This document shows positions 8,225-16,023 of a DNA stretch of 49,236 nucleotides, one piece after another; positions within the stretch are counted from its first letter, which is position 1; each line of letters begins with the position of its first letter. The notes under the pieces were generated by a model. The model did not search any database. It had not been told where the DNA came from and was given only the letters and a program-made list of their open reading frames with translations. The position numbers and the translations under genes are program-made. Source of the DNA: Clostridiales bacterium (GTDB lineage: Bacteria > Bacillota > Clostridia > Christensenellales > CAG-314); NCBI GenBank assembly GCA_003537755.1, contig DPQS01000019.1, forward strand, positions 16,936-66,171. Reading direction: 5' to 3'.

Positions 8225-10606
8225 TCAGCGAAGCACTGCGCCGTATTTTTCGGCAACAATTTTAAGTGCCTTGCCAACCTGCTTTTCGATGTCGTTGTCG
8301 GCAAGGGTCTTGTTTTTGTCGCGAAGCACCACCGAAATTGCAATGGATTTTTTATCTTCACCGACCTGCGCGCCGCGATATACGTCAAACAATGCCGCGC
8401 TTTCGCAAAGGGGCAACGCCAAAAACTCATCCAGAATATTCTGTACAGCCACCGCTTCGTCGCACACAAGGGCGAAGTCGCGCGTGACCGACGGGAACTT
8501 GGCAATAGGCTCAAACCTGATTTCGCCGCGACGCATTTCCACAAGCGCGTCCAGACTCAACTCGGCGTAGTAAACGTCCGTTTCGATGTCAAAGTTTGCG
8601 CAAACTTGCGGATGCACCTTGCCGAACGTGCCGACTTCCTTGCCGCCGACGGTAATTTTTGCAGAAATGCCCGGGTGAAGCAACGTGCTGTCGGCGCGCG
8701 TAATTTTAACGTCGCTGTCCGCAAACGCGTACACCACCTGCAACACGTCGTCGCGGAAGACTTCGAAGGTTGTATCCGTAGCCGCCATAGAAATGCGTTT
8801 TTCTTCCGTTGGCAACTCGGTAAGCGGCAACGACTTGGCAATGTACGCCTTACCTACTTCAAACATACGCAAATTTGTGTTTTTGCGGGCGAGATTAAGG
8901 GCAATACATTGCAGCATATTGGGCGCAAGACTGCGGTTCATTACCGACAAATCCTCGCCGATGGGGTTTTTGACCTTGATGTACAGGCTTTCGTCGATTG
9001 GAGCAATGCTTGCTTTTGCAAACAGCGCAAAGCCGCCGAATGGATAAAACACGCACTCGTTGTAGCGCAGACCGCACAAAATATCCTTGGCTTTTGCAGC
9101 CATTTTGTCGCTCAGCGTTCTGCCGCCTGCCGTAATGTGGCTGTTTTCCATAAGCGTACCGTTGATGTTGTCGTAGCCGTACACGCGGATAAGTTCTTCC
9201 ACAATGTCACAATCGCGCGCAATGTCGTCACGGTACGGCGGCACAAGGCAGGTTACGGTGTTGCCGTCGATAGACGTTTCAATGTTGAGCGAATGAAGAA
9301 TGGACAAAATTTTGTCGTCGGGAATTACGATACCCAGCAGTTTTGCAATGCGTCCCTTGTCAAAGGTTACCGTTTTCGCAGTTGCGACTTCGCCTACTGC
9401 AATGCGCCCTTTTGTCACTTTGCCGCAACCCAGTTGCTGAACAAGGTGCAATGCGCGTGACAAACCCACGTTGTTGGTGTAACTTTCGATACCCTTTTCA
9501 AACCGTGCCGAACTGTCACTGCGAAGTCCCAGTCTGCGGCTCGTGCGACGGACATTTCCGCGTGCGAAACTTGCCGATTCAAACAGCACACAGTTTGTGT
9601 CCGCTTTAATGCCGCTGTTTGCGCCACCCATAATGCCTGCCAGCCCTACAGCACGGTTTTTGTCGGCGATTACAAGGTCGTCGCTTGTAAGCGCGTACTC
9701 CTTGCCGTCCAGCGGAATGATTTTTTCTCCGTTTTCGGCGCGACGTACCACAATCGTTTTGTCGTTTATGTCGCTGTAATCGAAGGCATGCATGGGTTGA
9801 CCGATTTCGTACAGCACGTAGTTTGTAATGTCCACAAGGTTGCTTATGCCGTGTAGTCCCACCTTCGCAAGTCTGCTTGTCATCCAGATGGGCGACGGCG
9901 CGATTTTTACGTCGGTTACGCCCTGCATGAAGTAATTCGGACAGATGTCGCGTGCACGCACGTCCACTTTTACAAGTTTGTTTGTGGCTGTCGCGGCGTC
10001 CTCTGTGTAGGAAATGTCGGGTTCACGGCAGGTTTTGCCAAGTGCGACGGCAACTTCGCGACTGAGTCCGATTACGCTGTTGCAGTCCTGACGATTGCTT
10101 GTAACGCACACATCAAGTACGTAGTCGTCAATGCCCACTTCCTTGCGGATATCCTCGCCGACAACCGCGCTGTCACGCAAAATCAGTACGCCGTCGACGT
10201 CCGCGCCCTCGTAGTAATCCTTGGTAATGCCCAGTTCCTCGGGTCCGCAAAACATACCGTCCGACGGTTCGCCGCGCATTTTGCCCTTGGTGATGTTAAG
10301 TCCGTTTGCAGTGTGCGCCTTGTGAAGAGCAACAGGCACTTTGTTGCCAACCTGCACGCGGTGGTCGTTGGTGACAATAGGGATAATCTGACCGCCGCCG
10401 ATATCCACTTTGCAGCAAAGCAGGCGTTCGGCGTTGGGATGCTGAGTAATTTCCTTAACCTGACTCACCACGATGTTTGTCACGTTTTCGCCGAGATACA
10501 CGACTTCTTCGATTTCCAGACCGATATCGACCATTTTTTTGCAAAGCGTGTCGATGTCCTCGGTTACGTCTACATATTGTTTAATCCACGAAAGAGGTAA
10601 TTTCAT
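8225..10606 (-). CDS. pheT: Phenylalanine-tRNA ligase beta subunit PheT
   Basis: This is the beta chain of the alpha2-beta2 synthetase that charges tRNA-Phe; it carries tRNA binding and editing. The 793-residue product has the EMAP-like tRNA-binding domain (about 40-150), the B3/B4 editing domain (about 215-355, with GIMGG), the B5 domain (about 400-470), a catalytic-like core, and the FDX-ACB anticodon-binding domain in the last 95 residues. The start is preceded by GGAG at 8 nt. It begins 11 bp after pheS ends. It is full length with no unusual gaps. Confidence 0.98.
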   Translation of the reverse strand: MKLPLSWIKQYVDVTEDIDTLCKKMVDIGLEIEEVVYLGENVTNIVVSQVKEITQHPNAERLLCCKVDIGGGQIIPIVTNDHRVQVGNKVPVALHKAHTANGLNITKGKMRGEPSDGMFCGPEELGITKDYYEGADVDGVLILRDSAVVGEDIRKEVGIDDYVLDVCVTSNRQDCNSVIGLSREVAVALGKTCREPDISYTEDAATATNKLVKVDVRARDICPNYFMQGVTDVKIAPSPIWMTSRLAKVGLHGISNLVDITNYVLYEIGQPMHAFDYSDINDKTIVVRRAENGEKIIPLDGKEYALTSDDLVIADKNRAVGLAGIMGGANSGIKADTNCVLFESASFARGNVRRTSRRLGLRSDSSARFEKGIESYTNNVGLSRALHLVQQLGCGKVTKGRIAVGEVATAKTVTFDKGRIAKLLGIVIPDDKILSILHSLNIETSIDGNTVTCLVPPYRDDIARDCDIVEELIRVYGYDNINGTLMENSHITAGGRTLSDKMAAKAKDILCGLRYNECVFYPFGGFALFAKASIAPIDESLYIKVKNPIGEDLSVMNRSLAPNMLQCIALNLARKNTNLRMFEVGKAYIAKSLPLTELPTEEKRISMAATDTTFEVFRDDVLQVVYAFADSDVKITRADSTLLHPGISAKITVGGKEVGTFGKVHPQVCANFDIETDVYYAELSLDALVEMRRGEIRFEPIAKFPSVTRDFALVCDEAVAVQNILDEFLALPLCESAALFDVYRGAQVGEDKKSIAISVVLRDKNKTLADNDIEKQVGKALKIVAEKYGAVLR

Positions 10607-10617
10607 TTGTCAATCTC

Positions 10618-11631
10618 CTATTTGCCGAATTGTTTGAGGAAACGTTGGTCGTTTTCGTAAAAAAGACGAATGTCGGGAATGCCGTACTTAATCATGGCTA
10701 TGCGCTCTACGCCCCAGCCGAATGCAAAACCCGTGTACTTTTGGCTGTCTATACCGCAGTTTTCCAGCACAAACGGGTTTACCATGCCTGCGCCAAGCAC
10801 CTCTATCCAGCCGGTGCCCTTGCAAAGGCTGCACCCCTTGCCGCCGCAGTTACTGCAGGTAAGGTCAACTTCTACGCTCGGTTCGGTAAACGGGAAGAAA
10901 CTCGGGCGGAAACGCACCTTTGTCTGTGGTCCGAAGAAGTTACTTGCGATGTATTCCAACGTGCCTTTGAGGTCGCACAGCGTGATGTTTTCATCCACGA
11001 CCAACCCCTCTATCTGGTGGAATACGGGGCTGTGACTTGCGTCGCTGTCGCTGCGGAACACTTTGCCCGGGCAAATCATTTTTATCGGCGGCTTTTTGTG
11101 TTCCATAAGGCGCGCCTGCATTGCGCTTGTCTGAGTGCGCAGCAAAATGTTGTCGGTGATGTAGAAAGTGTCCTGCATGTCGCGCGCGGGGTGATCGGCA
11201 GGAATGTTGAGTGCCTGGAAATTGTAGTAATCCGTTTCGATTTCCGGTCCGCTGAGCACCTCGAAGCCCATGGACACCAGCAGGTCGGTCATCTGATTTT
11301 CCACCAGCGTAACGGGGTGAAGCGCACCCCACGGCTGTTGCGTGTTCAGCGAAACGTCCACCGTTTCTTCCGTAAGTTTGCGTTGCATTTCGGCGGCTTT
11401 CAGCTCCGTTGTTTTGTCGGCAAATGCTTGTTCAAGACTGTTGCGAAGTTCGTTCACCTTTGCTCCGAACCCGGGACGTTCCTCTGCGGGCAGGTCTTTG
11501 ATACTCTTCAGAAGGCCGGTCAATTCGCCGCTTTTGCCAAGGTATTTCACTTTGAGTTCCTGCAGGTTTTGCAATGTACTGCAACCGTCAAGTTCGCTGC
11601 CACACGCGTTTTTGATTTCGTTAATGGTCAT
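10618..11631 (-). CDS. pheS: Phenylalanine-tRNA ligase alpha subunit PheS
   Basis: This is the catalytic alpha chain of phenylalanyl-tRNA synthetase. The 337-residue protein has an N-terminal coiled-coil segment (about 1-90) and the class II catalytic core. The core includes motif 2 in the region GKVFRSDSDASHSP (about 208-221), a CSNCGGKGCSLCKGTGW segment typical of bacterial PheS, and motif 3 FAFGWGVERIAM near the end. AAAAAGGAG lies 6 nt before the ATG. The gene follows a T-box leader, and a palindromic repeat (11661-11706) sits in the untranslated stretch between the T-box terminator and the start. Confidence 0.98.
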   Translation of the reverse strand: MTINEIKNACGSELDGCSTLQNLQELKVKYLGKSGELTGLLKSIKDLPAEERPGFGAKVNELRNSLEQAFADKTTELKAAEMQRKLTEETVDVSLNTQQPWGALHPVTLVENQMTDLLVSMGFEVLSGPEIETDYYNFQALNIPADHPARDMQDTFYITDNILLRTQTSAMQARLMEHKKPPIKMICPGKVFRSDSDASHSPVFHQIEGLVVDENITLCDLKGTLEYIASNFFGPQTKVRFRPSFFPFTEPSVEVDLTCSNCGGKGCSLCKGTGWIEVLGAGMVNPFVLENCGIDSQKYTGFAFGWGVERIAMIKYGIPDIRLFYENDQRFLKQFGK

Positions 11632-11660
11632 CGTTGCTCCTTTTTGTGCGATTTAAGCGC

Positions 11661-11706
11661 ACTATGTCTGTAATAGTATTTTATAATTTGCCGATTTTCG
11701 ATGTAG
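11661..11706 (-). repeat. Palindromic ACTAT-N7-ATAGT element, copy B (pheS leader)
   Basis: ACTAT and ATAGT flank a 7-nt spacer (GTCTGTA), followed by TTGCCGATTTTCG, the second motif of the family. It is 30 nt upstream of the pheS start and downstream of the T-box terminator. It is therefore transcribed only when the T-box reads through, unless it supplies its own promoter. Confidence 0.75.
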
Positions 11707-11857
11707 TCTGGCGTTCTTCGGGCAAAATCGTGGAAATTTTGTTGATTTACACAACTGTTTTACTTCAAACGGGCTGTAAAACTACACTATTTTTACCGTA
11801 AACGACGACATTTTGCGTCAAAACAAGGTAATTCTACGGCAAAATTCCGACTTCGGA

Positions 11858-12107
11858 AAACAAAAAACGCCCCAAAATCGGTATTTCAACCAACTTTAGG
11901 GCGAAGTTACTCGCGGTACCACCTAAATTCGAACGCCGAACGGCATTCCTTGTTGTGTTTGTAACGTAAACTTACGGGCGCAACTACTGCTTTCACCACG
12001 CCAACTCGGAAGTGAATATTGTTTGCACGGACGGCAAGGCTTCCACCGTCCCTTGCTCGCTTAACGTTGCCTGTTGCAAACTCTTGTGCTTCGTCATCGT
12101 TTGTAGT
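11858..12107 (-). promoter_or_regulatory. T-box riboswitch, phenylalanine-specific, upstream of pheS
   Basis: The minus strand carries the T-box sequence GGTGGTACCGCG (11912-11923). A terminator stem follows at 11862-11903 (CGCCC..GGGCG then TTTTTT). Upstream, the Stem I region ends in AATA-TTC-ACTTCCGAG, so the specifier triplet is TTC at 12014-12016, a Phe codon. Downstream of Stem I is the usual GAGTTG..GGTGAAAG stretch. Uncharged tRNA-Phe would favour the antiterminator and allow pheST expression. The specifier matches the first gene, which makes the call firm. Confidence 0.93.
11862..11903 (-). terminator. Intrinsic terminator of the Phe T-box
   Basis: On the minus strand CGCCCTAAA pairs with TTTTGGGGCG (one G-U pair), followed immediately by six T residues. 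It overlaps the 3' edge of the conserved T-box sequence, as expected for the terminator/antiterminator switch. Confidence 0.88.
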
Positions 12108-12110
12108 TAC

Positions 12111-12139
12111 AGTATATCAAATTTTGGCAACCTTGACAA
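12111..12139 (-). promoter_or_regulatory. SigA-type promoter for the T-box/pheST transcript
   Basis: On the minus strand TTGTCA (12134-12139) and TATACT (12111-12116) are separated by 17 bp. Transcription would begin near 12104, at the base of Stem I of the T-box. Confidence 0.8.
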
Positions 12140-12273
12140 GTGTTTGACGAATTTTGCCGACATATTATCGGCGAAATTTAGCTAAAATATGCAAGTCGAC
12201 AATAGGCAACAACTTGCCGCGTAACAAGTCCCGAAAAGGCTGTTGTCGCTTGTACCGCTACCGATGCAACAGC

Positions 12274-12305
12274 GAAAGGTAATATTTGTAAATTTACCTT
12301 TTCCG
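12274..12305 (-). other. Hairpin downstream of yunB
   Basis: AAAGGTAA and TTACCTTT form an inverted repeat about 45-75 nt beyond the yunB stop, without a convincing T-run. Otherwise the stretch 12140-12347 shows no gene; the open frame crossing it is antisense to or out of frame with yunB. Confidence 0.3.
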
Positions 12306-12347
12306 CCGAATCCGCTTGCCGGTAACGGGCAATAGATTGCCTTTCGT

Positions 12348-13001
12348 TCAATCTGGAAAGTAAATGCTCGGCACCTGTCCCACGATTACGTTTTCGCAAA
12401 TCAGGACGGGCACGACAACCGATATATTTTTTCGGCGGCCGGGCACAAGCAATTCCACATCGGCTTGCACGTTGACGTAAATACGATGCAATGTCTGGTT
12501 TATTCCGACAGAAACGAATTCCGACTGCAGGTTGCACCCGGCCACGTTAACGCTGTCAAACCCGGCAACAACGCTCGGTCCGTACCCGGACAGCAGTACC
12601 ATTCCGCTCAATGTCCCCAGCGGAACGGCGACCATTCCGTCAATGCGGCTTAATGCGTTTTGTACGGCAACCGATGTTTGCAATGTAAAACTGTTTACGT
12701 TGGCGAAGTTTGCCGAAGCGCACACTACTTCGTTTGTCTGCGGATTACGCTCTGTCAGCACAAAATCATCGTAGGCGGTTGCCGCAAAAACTTCGCTCAC
12801 GGTCTTGTTGACTGTAAGGGTAATTTGGGAACGCGCATGTCCCTCAGCGATGTCGACGAAGTCAGACATCATTTTTCGCCAATAAGCGTTTGCAGCAAGT
12901 ACAACCGCAACAACGCACAAAATGACAACAAACAGCGTTACTTTGACACGCTGTCTGCGCCTTTGTTTCAAGTAATATGCGTTTGTCGTCGCAACGTACA
13001 T
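12348..13001 (-). CDS. yunB: Sporulation protein YunB
   Basis: YunB is a small conserved membrane-anchored protein made in the mother cell during sporulation in Bacillus; its biochemical role is unknown. From the ATG at 13001 the product has 217 residues. It has a positively charged start (KQRRRQRVK), one transmembrane segment at about 20-40, then an extracytoplasmic region. The family signature region is VAVPLGTLSGMVLLSGYGP (about 140-160). A GTG at 13016 could also start the frame; AAGGTG lies at a long 12-nt spacing from the ATG. It follows spoVAE by 100 bp and is probably part of the sporulation cluster. Confidence 0.88.
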   Translation of the reverse strand: MYVATTNAYYLKQRRRQRVKVTLFVVILCVVAVVLAANAYWRKMMSDFVDIAEGHARSQITLTVNKTVSEVFAATAYDDFVLTERNPQTNEVVCASANFANVNSFTLQTSVAVQNALSRIDGMVAVPLGTLSGMVLLSGYGPSVVAGFDSVNVAGCNLQSEFVSVGINQTLHRIYVNVQADVELLVPGRRKNISVVVPVLICENVIVGQVPSIYFPD

Positions 13002-13101
13002 GCCCACAATTTGCACCTTGCTAATTATATTCCGATTTGCGGCGCAACGTTACTTTTGACAGGCAATTTGCCGTAATTATTCTTGAGAAGTAACGAAGAA
13101 C

Positions 13102-13473
13102 TTACTTTTTCTTTGTGCGCGGACGGAACAACACCGATACAGCGTAGCCCGACACTATCGCAATGCTTACGCCCGTTGCGCATGCGGCAAGGCCGCCCTT
13201 TAGCGCGCCGTAAAAACCTTCTTCCTTTGCCGACTTTACCGCGCCCTTGACAAGCGCGCACCCGAAACCCGAAATAGGCACGCTTGCCCCTGCCCCTGCA
13301 AATTCGATAAGCGGACTGTACAGCCCGAAGCCTTCCAGCACCGCACCGACAATGAGGAACAGCACCAGAATTTTGCCGTTTGTCAGGTGGGTGAGGTTTA
13401 TTATCACCTGTCCGACAAGACAAATGCCGCCGCCGACAAGAAAGGCTTTGAGATACATAAGAAACACTGTCAT
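13102..13473 (-). CDS. spoVAE: Stage V sporulation protein AE (SpoVAE)
   Basis: SpoVAE is an integral membrane component of the SpoVA channel that imports dipicolinic acid and Ca into the forespore and releases it at germination. The product has 123 residues, starting MTVFLMYLKAFLVGGG, with about four hydrophobic segments. It has the EFAGAGASVPISGFG motif shared with SpoVAC, and ends in a basic tail. The ATG overlaps the spoVAD stop as ATGA, so the pair is translationally coupled; the longer open frame upstream is just spoVAD in another frame. Confidence 0.95.
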   Translation of the reverse strand: MTVFLMYLKAFLVGGGICLVGQVIINLTHLTNGKILVLFLIVGAVLEGFGLYSPLIEFAGAGASVPISGFGCALVKGAVKSAKEEGFYGALKGGLAACATGVSIAIVSGYAVSVLFRPRTKKK

Positions 13474-14477
13474 ACCACGCTTACCTCCACAATGTGCGTT
13501 ACCCCGGGGATACTGTCCCCCTGAAATGACGTCGTCGGACTCATAAGCGCGCCCGTGCCTGCCAGTAGAACGCGTTTCCAACTGCCGCCGCGAAGCATGC
13601 CGAGAATGTAACTGTTAAACACAAGCGCACTACACCCGGCGCCACTTCCGCCCTGGTAGGTTTGTTGCTCGTCACGGAAAAGCGATGCACCGCAATCATG
13701 CAACTTGCCGACAACGTCGTAGCCTTGGTCGTCCATAAGGTCAACAAGTATTGACGAGCCGAGTTTACCGAGGTCGCCTGTGTAAATTGCATCGTAATCG
13801 TCGGGCGTTGAATTAGTGTCGCGGAAAAACTGCACCAGCGTGTCGCACGCCGACGGTGCCATAGCCGCGCCCATATTGTTAGCATCCATAACGCCGAAAT
13901 CGACAACCCGTCCGAACATTCCACGGGTAATGCGTGGCAAAAGTTGCCCGTCGTTGCTTTTGGTAAGTATGGTCGCGCCCACGCCCGTGCAAGTCCATTG
14001 GGTAACGGGCGAACGCAACACGCCCAGTTCCAACGGGTAACGATACTGCCGCTCCGCCGTACTGAAGTGACTGCCCGACGCGCACACAACGTTGCCTGCG
14101 CCGACACACAGAAGGCTGCTACCCACAATCAGCGACTCGACAAAGGTTGCGCATGCGTTGTACAACCCGACAAAGCCGGAATGAAGTTTGCGTGCGGCAT
14201 AAGACGTGGACACTATCTGATTGAGCAGGTCACCGCCGACAAAGTAATCGATGTCGCGCCCGACGAGATTGGCTTTGGCAATTGCGCCGTCAATCGCGTG
14301 TTCAAACATCTTGCGTTCGGCGCGTTCAAACGTGTTTTGCCCAAACATATCGTCGTCTAGCGCAAGGTCGAACATTCCGTTGTAAATGCCGTCGTTTTCC
14401 TTGGGACCTGCAATCGTGTACCCCTCTGCGACGTAACTGTCCGCGAAAGACAGCGTGCGATTGTTGTAATACTTCAT
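13470..14477 (-). CDS. spoVAD: Stage V sporulation protein AD (SpoVAD)
   Basis: SpoVAD is the soluble, thiolase-fold subunit of the spore SpoVA complex and binds dipicolinic acid in Bacillus. The product has 335 residues from the ATG at 14477. It shows the thiolase-like features VGLYNACATFVESL (about 104-117), ASGSHFSTAERQYRYP, and a glycine-rich end GSGAGCSALVFNSY. It sits between spoVAC (10 bp upstream) and spoVAE (overlap), the minimal clostridial C-D-E gene set; spoVAA, spoVAB and spoVAF are not present here. Confidence 0.97.
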   Translation of the reverse strand: MKYYNNRTLSFADSYVAEGYTIAGPKENDGIYNGMFDLALDDDMFGQNTFERAERKMFEHAIDGAIAKANLVGRDIDYFVGGDLLNQIVSTSYAARKLHSGFVGLYNACATFVESLIVGSSLLCVGAGNVVCASGSHFSTAERQYRYPLELGVLRSPVTQWTCTGVGATILTKSNDGQLLPRITRGMFGRVVDFGVMDANNMGAAMAPSACDTLVQFFRDTNSTPDDYDAIYTGDLGKLGSSILVDLMDDQGYDVVGKLHDCGASLFRDEQQTYQGGSGAGCSALVFNSYILGMLRGGSWKRVLLAGTGALMSPTTSFQGDSIPGVTHIVEVSVV

Positions 14478-14487
14478 TTTGCGCACC

Positions 14488-15057
14488 TCACAGGATGTGA
14501 AAAATCGCGTCGACAACAAGCGACAACGTGGCAATAACTACCGAAATGGTTACGCCGTTTACAATAACGGGCCCTGCCACCTGAAACATTTTTGCGCCGA
14601 CGCCGTAAATGTAGCCCTCGGCACGGAACTCAAGCGCAGGCGACACTACCGCATTGCTGAAACCTGTAATGGGAATTGTAGACCCTGCCCCGGCAAAACG
14701 TCCGATGTTGTCGTAGACGCCGAAGCCGGTCAGCAGCGCGGCAACAAACACGAGCGTGCCACTGGCAAGTACCGAAGCGTCGTCTTTGCCGAACCACATT
14801 GAGTAAAATTGAATAAACGCTTGTCCGATTGCGCATATCGTGCCGCCTACAAGAAACGCCCATAGCATATTTTTGAAGTGAGACGACTTGGGCATTTTTT
14901 CAAAAACGTATTGCTTGTAGTTTTCTTTTGTAATAGGCTCGCGTGATTTTGTGTCGTCGTGCTGTTTACTGCTTTGAACATTGTTTGATATGTCAGGTTC
15001 GACATCGTTTTGAACGTAACTACACAGACTTTTTTTGCTTTTATTTTTGTTATTCAT
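14488..15057 (-). CDS. spoVAC: Stage V sporulation protein AC (SpoVAC)
   Basis: SpoVAC is a membrane subunit of the dipicolinate channel; the Bacillus protein behaves as a mechanosensitive channel. The product has 189 residues from the ATG at 15057 (AAGGGAT just upstream). A polar N-terminal tail of about 55 residues, rich in N, K, S and D, precedes about four membrane segments. The motif RFAGAGSTIPITGFSNAV (about 118-135) is the SpoVAC/SpoVAE hallmark. The tail is longer than in the roughly 150-residue Bacillus protein. An in-frame start at 15108 lacks a ribosome site. It is first in the spoVA operon. Confidence 0.95.
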   Translation of the reverse strand: MNNKNKSKKSLCSYVQNDVEPDISNNVQSSKQHDDTKSREPITKENYKQYVFEKMPKSSHFKNMLWAFLVGGTICAIGQAFIQFYSMWFGKDDASVLASGTLVFVAALLTGFGVYDNIGRFAGAGSTIPITGFSNAVVSPALEFRAEGYIYGVGAKMFQVAGPVIVNGVTISVVIATLSLVVDAIFHIL

Positions 15058-15118
15058 ACTATCCCTTATTAAGACTTTTAAGTGATTTTTTACGGTAAAA
15101 CGGGACATCAGAAACCGC

Positions 15119-15149
15119 TTTTATTACCTGTCATTTGATTGGCGTATAT
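15119..15149 (-). promoter_or_regulatory. Possible forespore sigma (F/G-like) promoter of spoVAC
   Basis: On the minus strand ATATA (15145-15149) and GGTAATAAAA (15119-15128) are 16 bp apart, close to the sigma-F pattern GYATA-N15/16-GGNRANANTR. The start would be about 55 nt upstream of spoVAC. In Bacillus the spoVA operon is sigma-G dependent. The match is imperfect at the -35 element. Confidence 0.35.
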
Positions 15150-15338
15150 CTGACGTATTCACTTGGACAAATTTTCTCCCACAAACGCTCGCTGAAATTG
15201 TTTCGGCAACGCCGTTTCTTTTTCGTCGGCGTTGGCACGATACTCTTTCGCAGGCGGATATTTCCCTGCATACTTCGTCTTTTTCATACAACGATTATTC
15301 CCGTTTGTAGCTATTTTAACCGAAAAACAACAAAAAAA

Positions 15339-15391
15339 GAGTACTATGTGTGTAATAGTACTCTCTAAAATGCCGATTTTTGATACAATCG
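15339..15391 (-). repeat. Palindromic ACTAT-N7-ATAGT element, copy C
   Basis: GAGTACTAT (15339-15347) pairs with ATAGTACTC (15355-15363) over 9 bp around GTGTGTA. The second motif AAAATGCCGATTTTTGATACAA follows in two pieces. The copy is about 290 bp upstream of spoVAC. The outer pairs (G-C) differ from copy A (A-T) but are still complementary. Confidence 0.8.
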
Positions 15392-15474
15392 ACGATATTT
15401 TTGTTATTTTTTACAATATTACATAACTAAATATTGTAAATACTACATCACATTATTTGACAATAATTTCACAA

Positions 15475-15533
15475 GGAACCCTTTCGGGGGATTGGCACGG
15501 CGCGACAAAAACGGTCGCTTCTCGCAATGACAT
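15475..15533. repeat. Dispersed palindrome of the cattgcgag / ggcaatccccc type, copy 2
   Basis: The element reads GGAACCCTTTCGGGGGATTG at its left end and ends TCTCGCAATGACAT, with an inner GCGAC/GTCGC stem. It is almost the same as 48947-49006 and lies in the same position relative to the composite repeat that follows. Confidence 0.75.
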
Positions 15534-15553
15534 AATTGTATAAAGGGCGTTTA

Positions 15554-15610
15554 AAAGGTACCTTTCCGGGAGATGTTTCGACTTCGCCTACGGCTTCGCT
15601 CAACATGACA
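15554..15610. repeat. Short hairpin repeat inside the composite block
   Basis: The segment has AAAGGTACCTTT followed by GTTTCGACTTCGCC and GGCTTCGCTCAACATGACA. The pattern ttcgac..gctcaacatgaca is like common intergenic palindromes of bacterial genomes. It is absent from the otherwise similar block at 48947-49236, so it appears inserted here. Confidence 0.4.
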
Positions 15611-15672
15611 CTAATAGATGTTGCTAAACATTACCTTTTCACTTGCCAATTTTTTTCGTAGAACTTCCTTAT

Positions 15673-15868
15673 TACGTCCGCCGAAGTTTGTATACTTGAA
15701 GTACACAAGCCGATTGTAAACGGTGGACTGGCTTCATTAGGGGTGGCGAGGTGTTGTCACACAGCGACATCTGAACGAGGGCGCGGCTGGGTAGGCTACC
15801 TACCACTATACCTCAATGCCCGAAGTGAAGCGAGCGAGCACGCGTTCGCACGTAGGGTAATTCCTCGG
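15673..15868. repeat. Composite repeat, copy C1 (left flank plus ~127-bp core)
   Basis: The left flank (15673-15741, starting TACGTCCGCCGAAGTT) and core (15742-15868) match 49042-49236 closely. The core includes GACATCTGAACGAGGGCGCG, the palindrome GGTAGGCTACCTACC and CGAAGTGAAGCGAGCGAGCA. The core ends are partly self-complementary (CGAGGTGTTG and TAATTCCTCG). The core is also present inverted at 48557-48680. No reading frame is conserved among the copies. Confidence 0.8.
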
Positions 15869-15982
15869 CAGGACCCCTCGCATAAACTATCGCACTTCGG
15901 CGCTCATAATGATATCCTATAAAAAACACCTCTATCCATTCACGATAACCAAAGTGACCATAAAAAAGTTTGGAAAAGAGGT

Positions 15983-16019
15983 AAGGGGAAGAACCTTTTC
16001 ATAAAAGGTTCTTCCCCTT
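15983..16019. repeat. Long 3'-end hairpin repeat, copy 2 (after pnp)
   Basis: Arms of 17 bp (AAGGGGAAGAACCTTTT and its complement) enclose a 3-nt loop, 4 nt past the pnp stop codon. An AAAAAAGTTTGGAAAAGAGG module is on the outer side (15962-15981). It may end the pnp transcript. Confidence 0.7.
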
Positions 16020-16023
16020 GAAA

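Noticed and set aside
12178..12537. Open frame of 119 codons downstream of yunB
   Set aside because: It mostly overlaps yunB in another frame, lacks a ribosome site, and has atypical composition.
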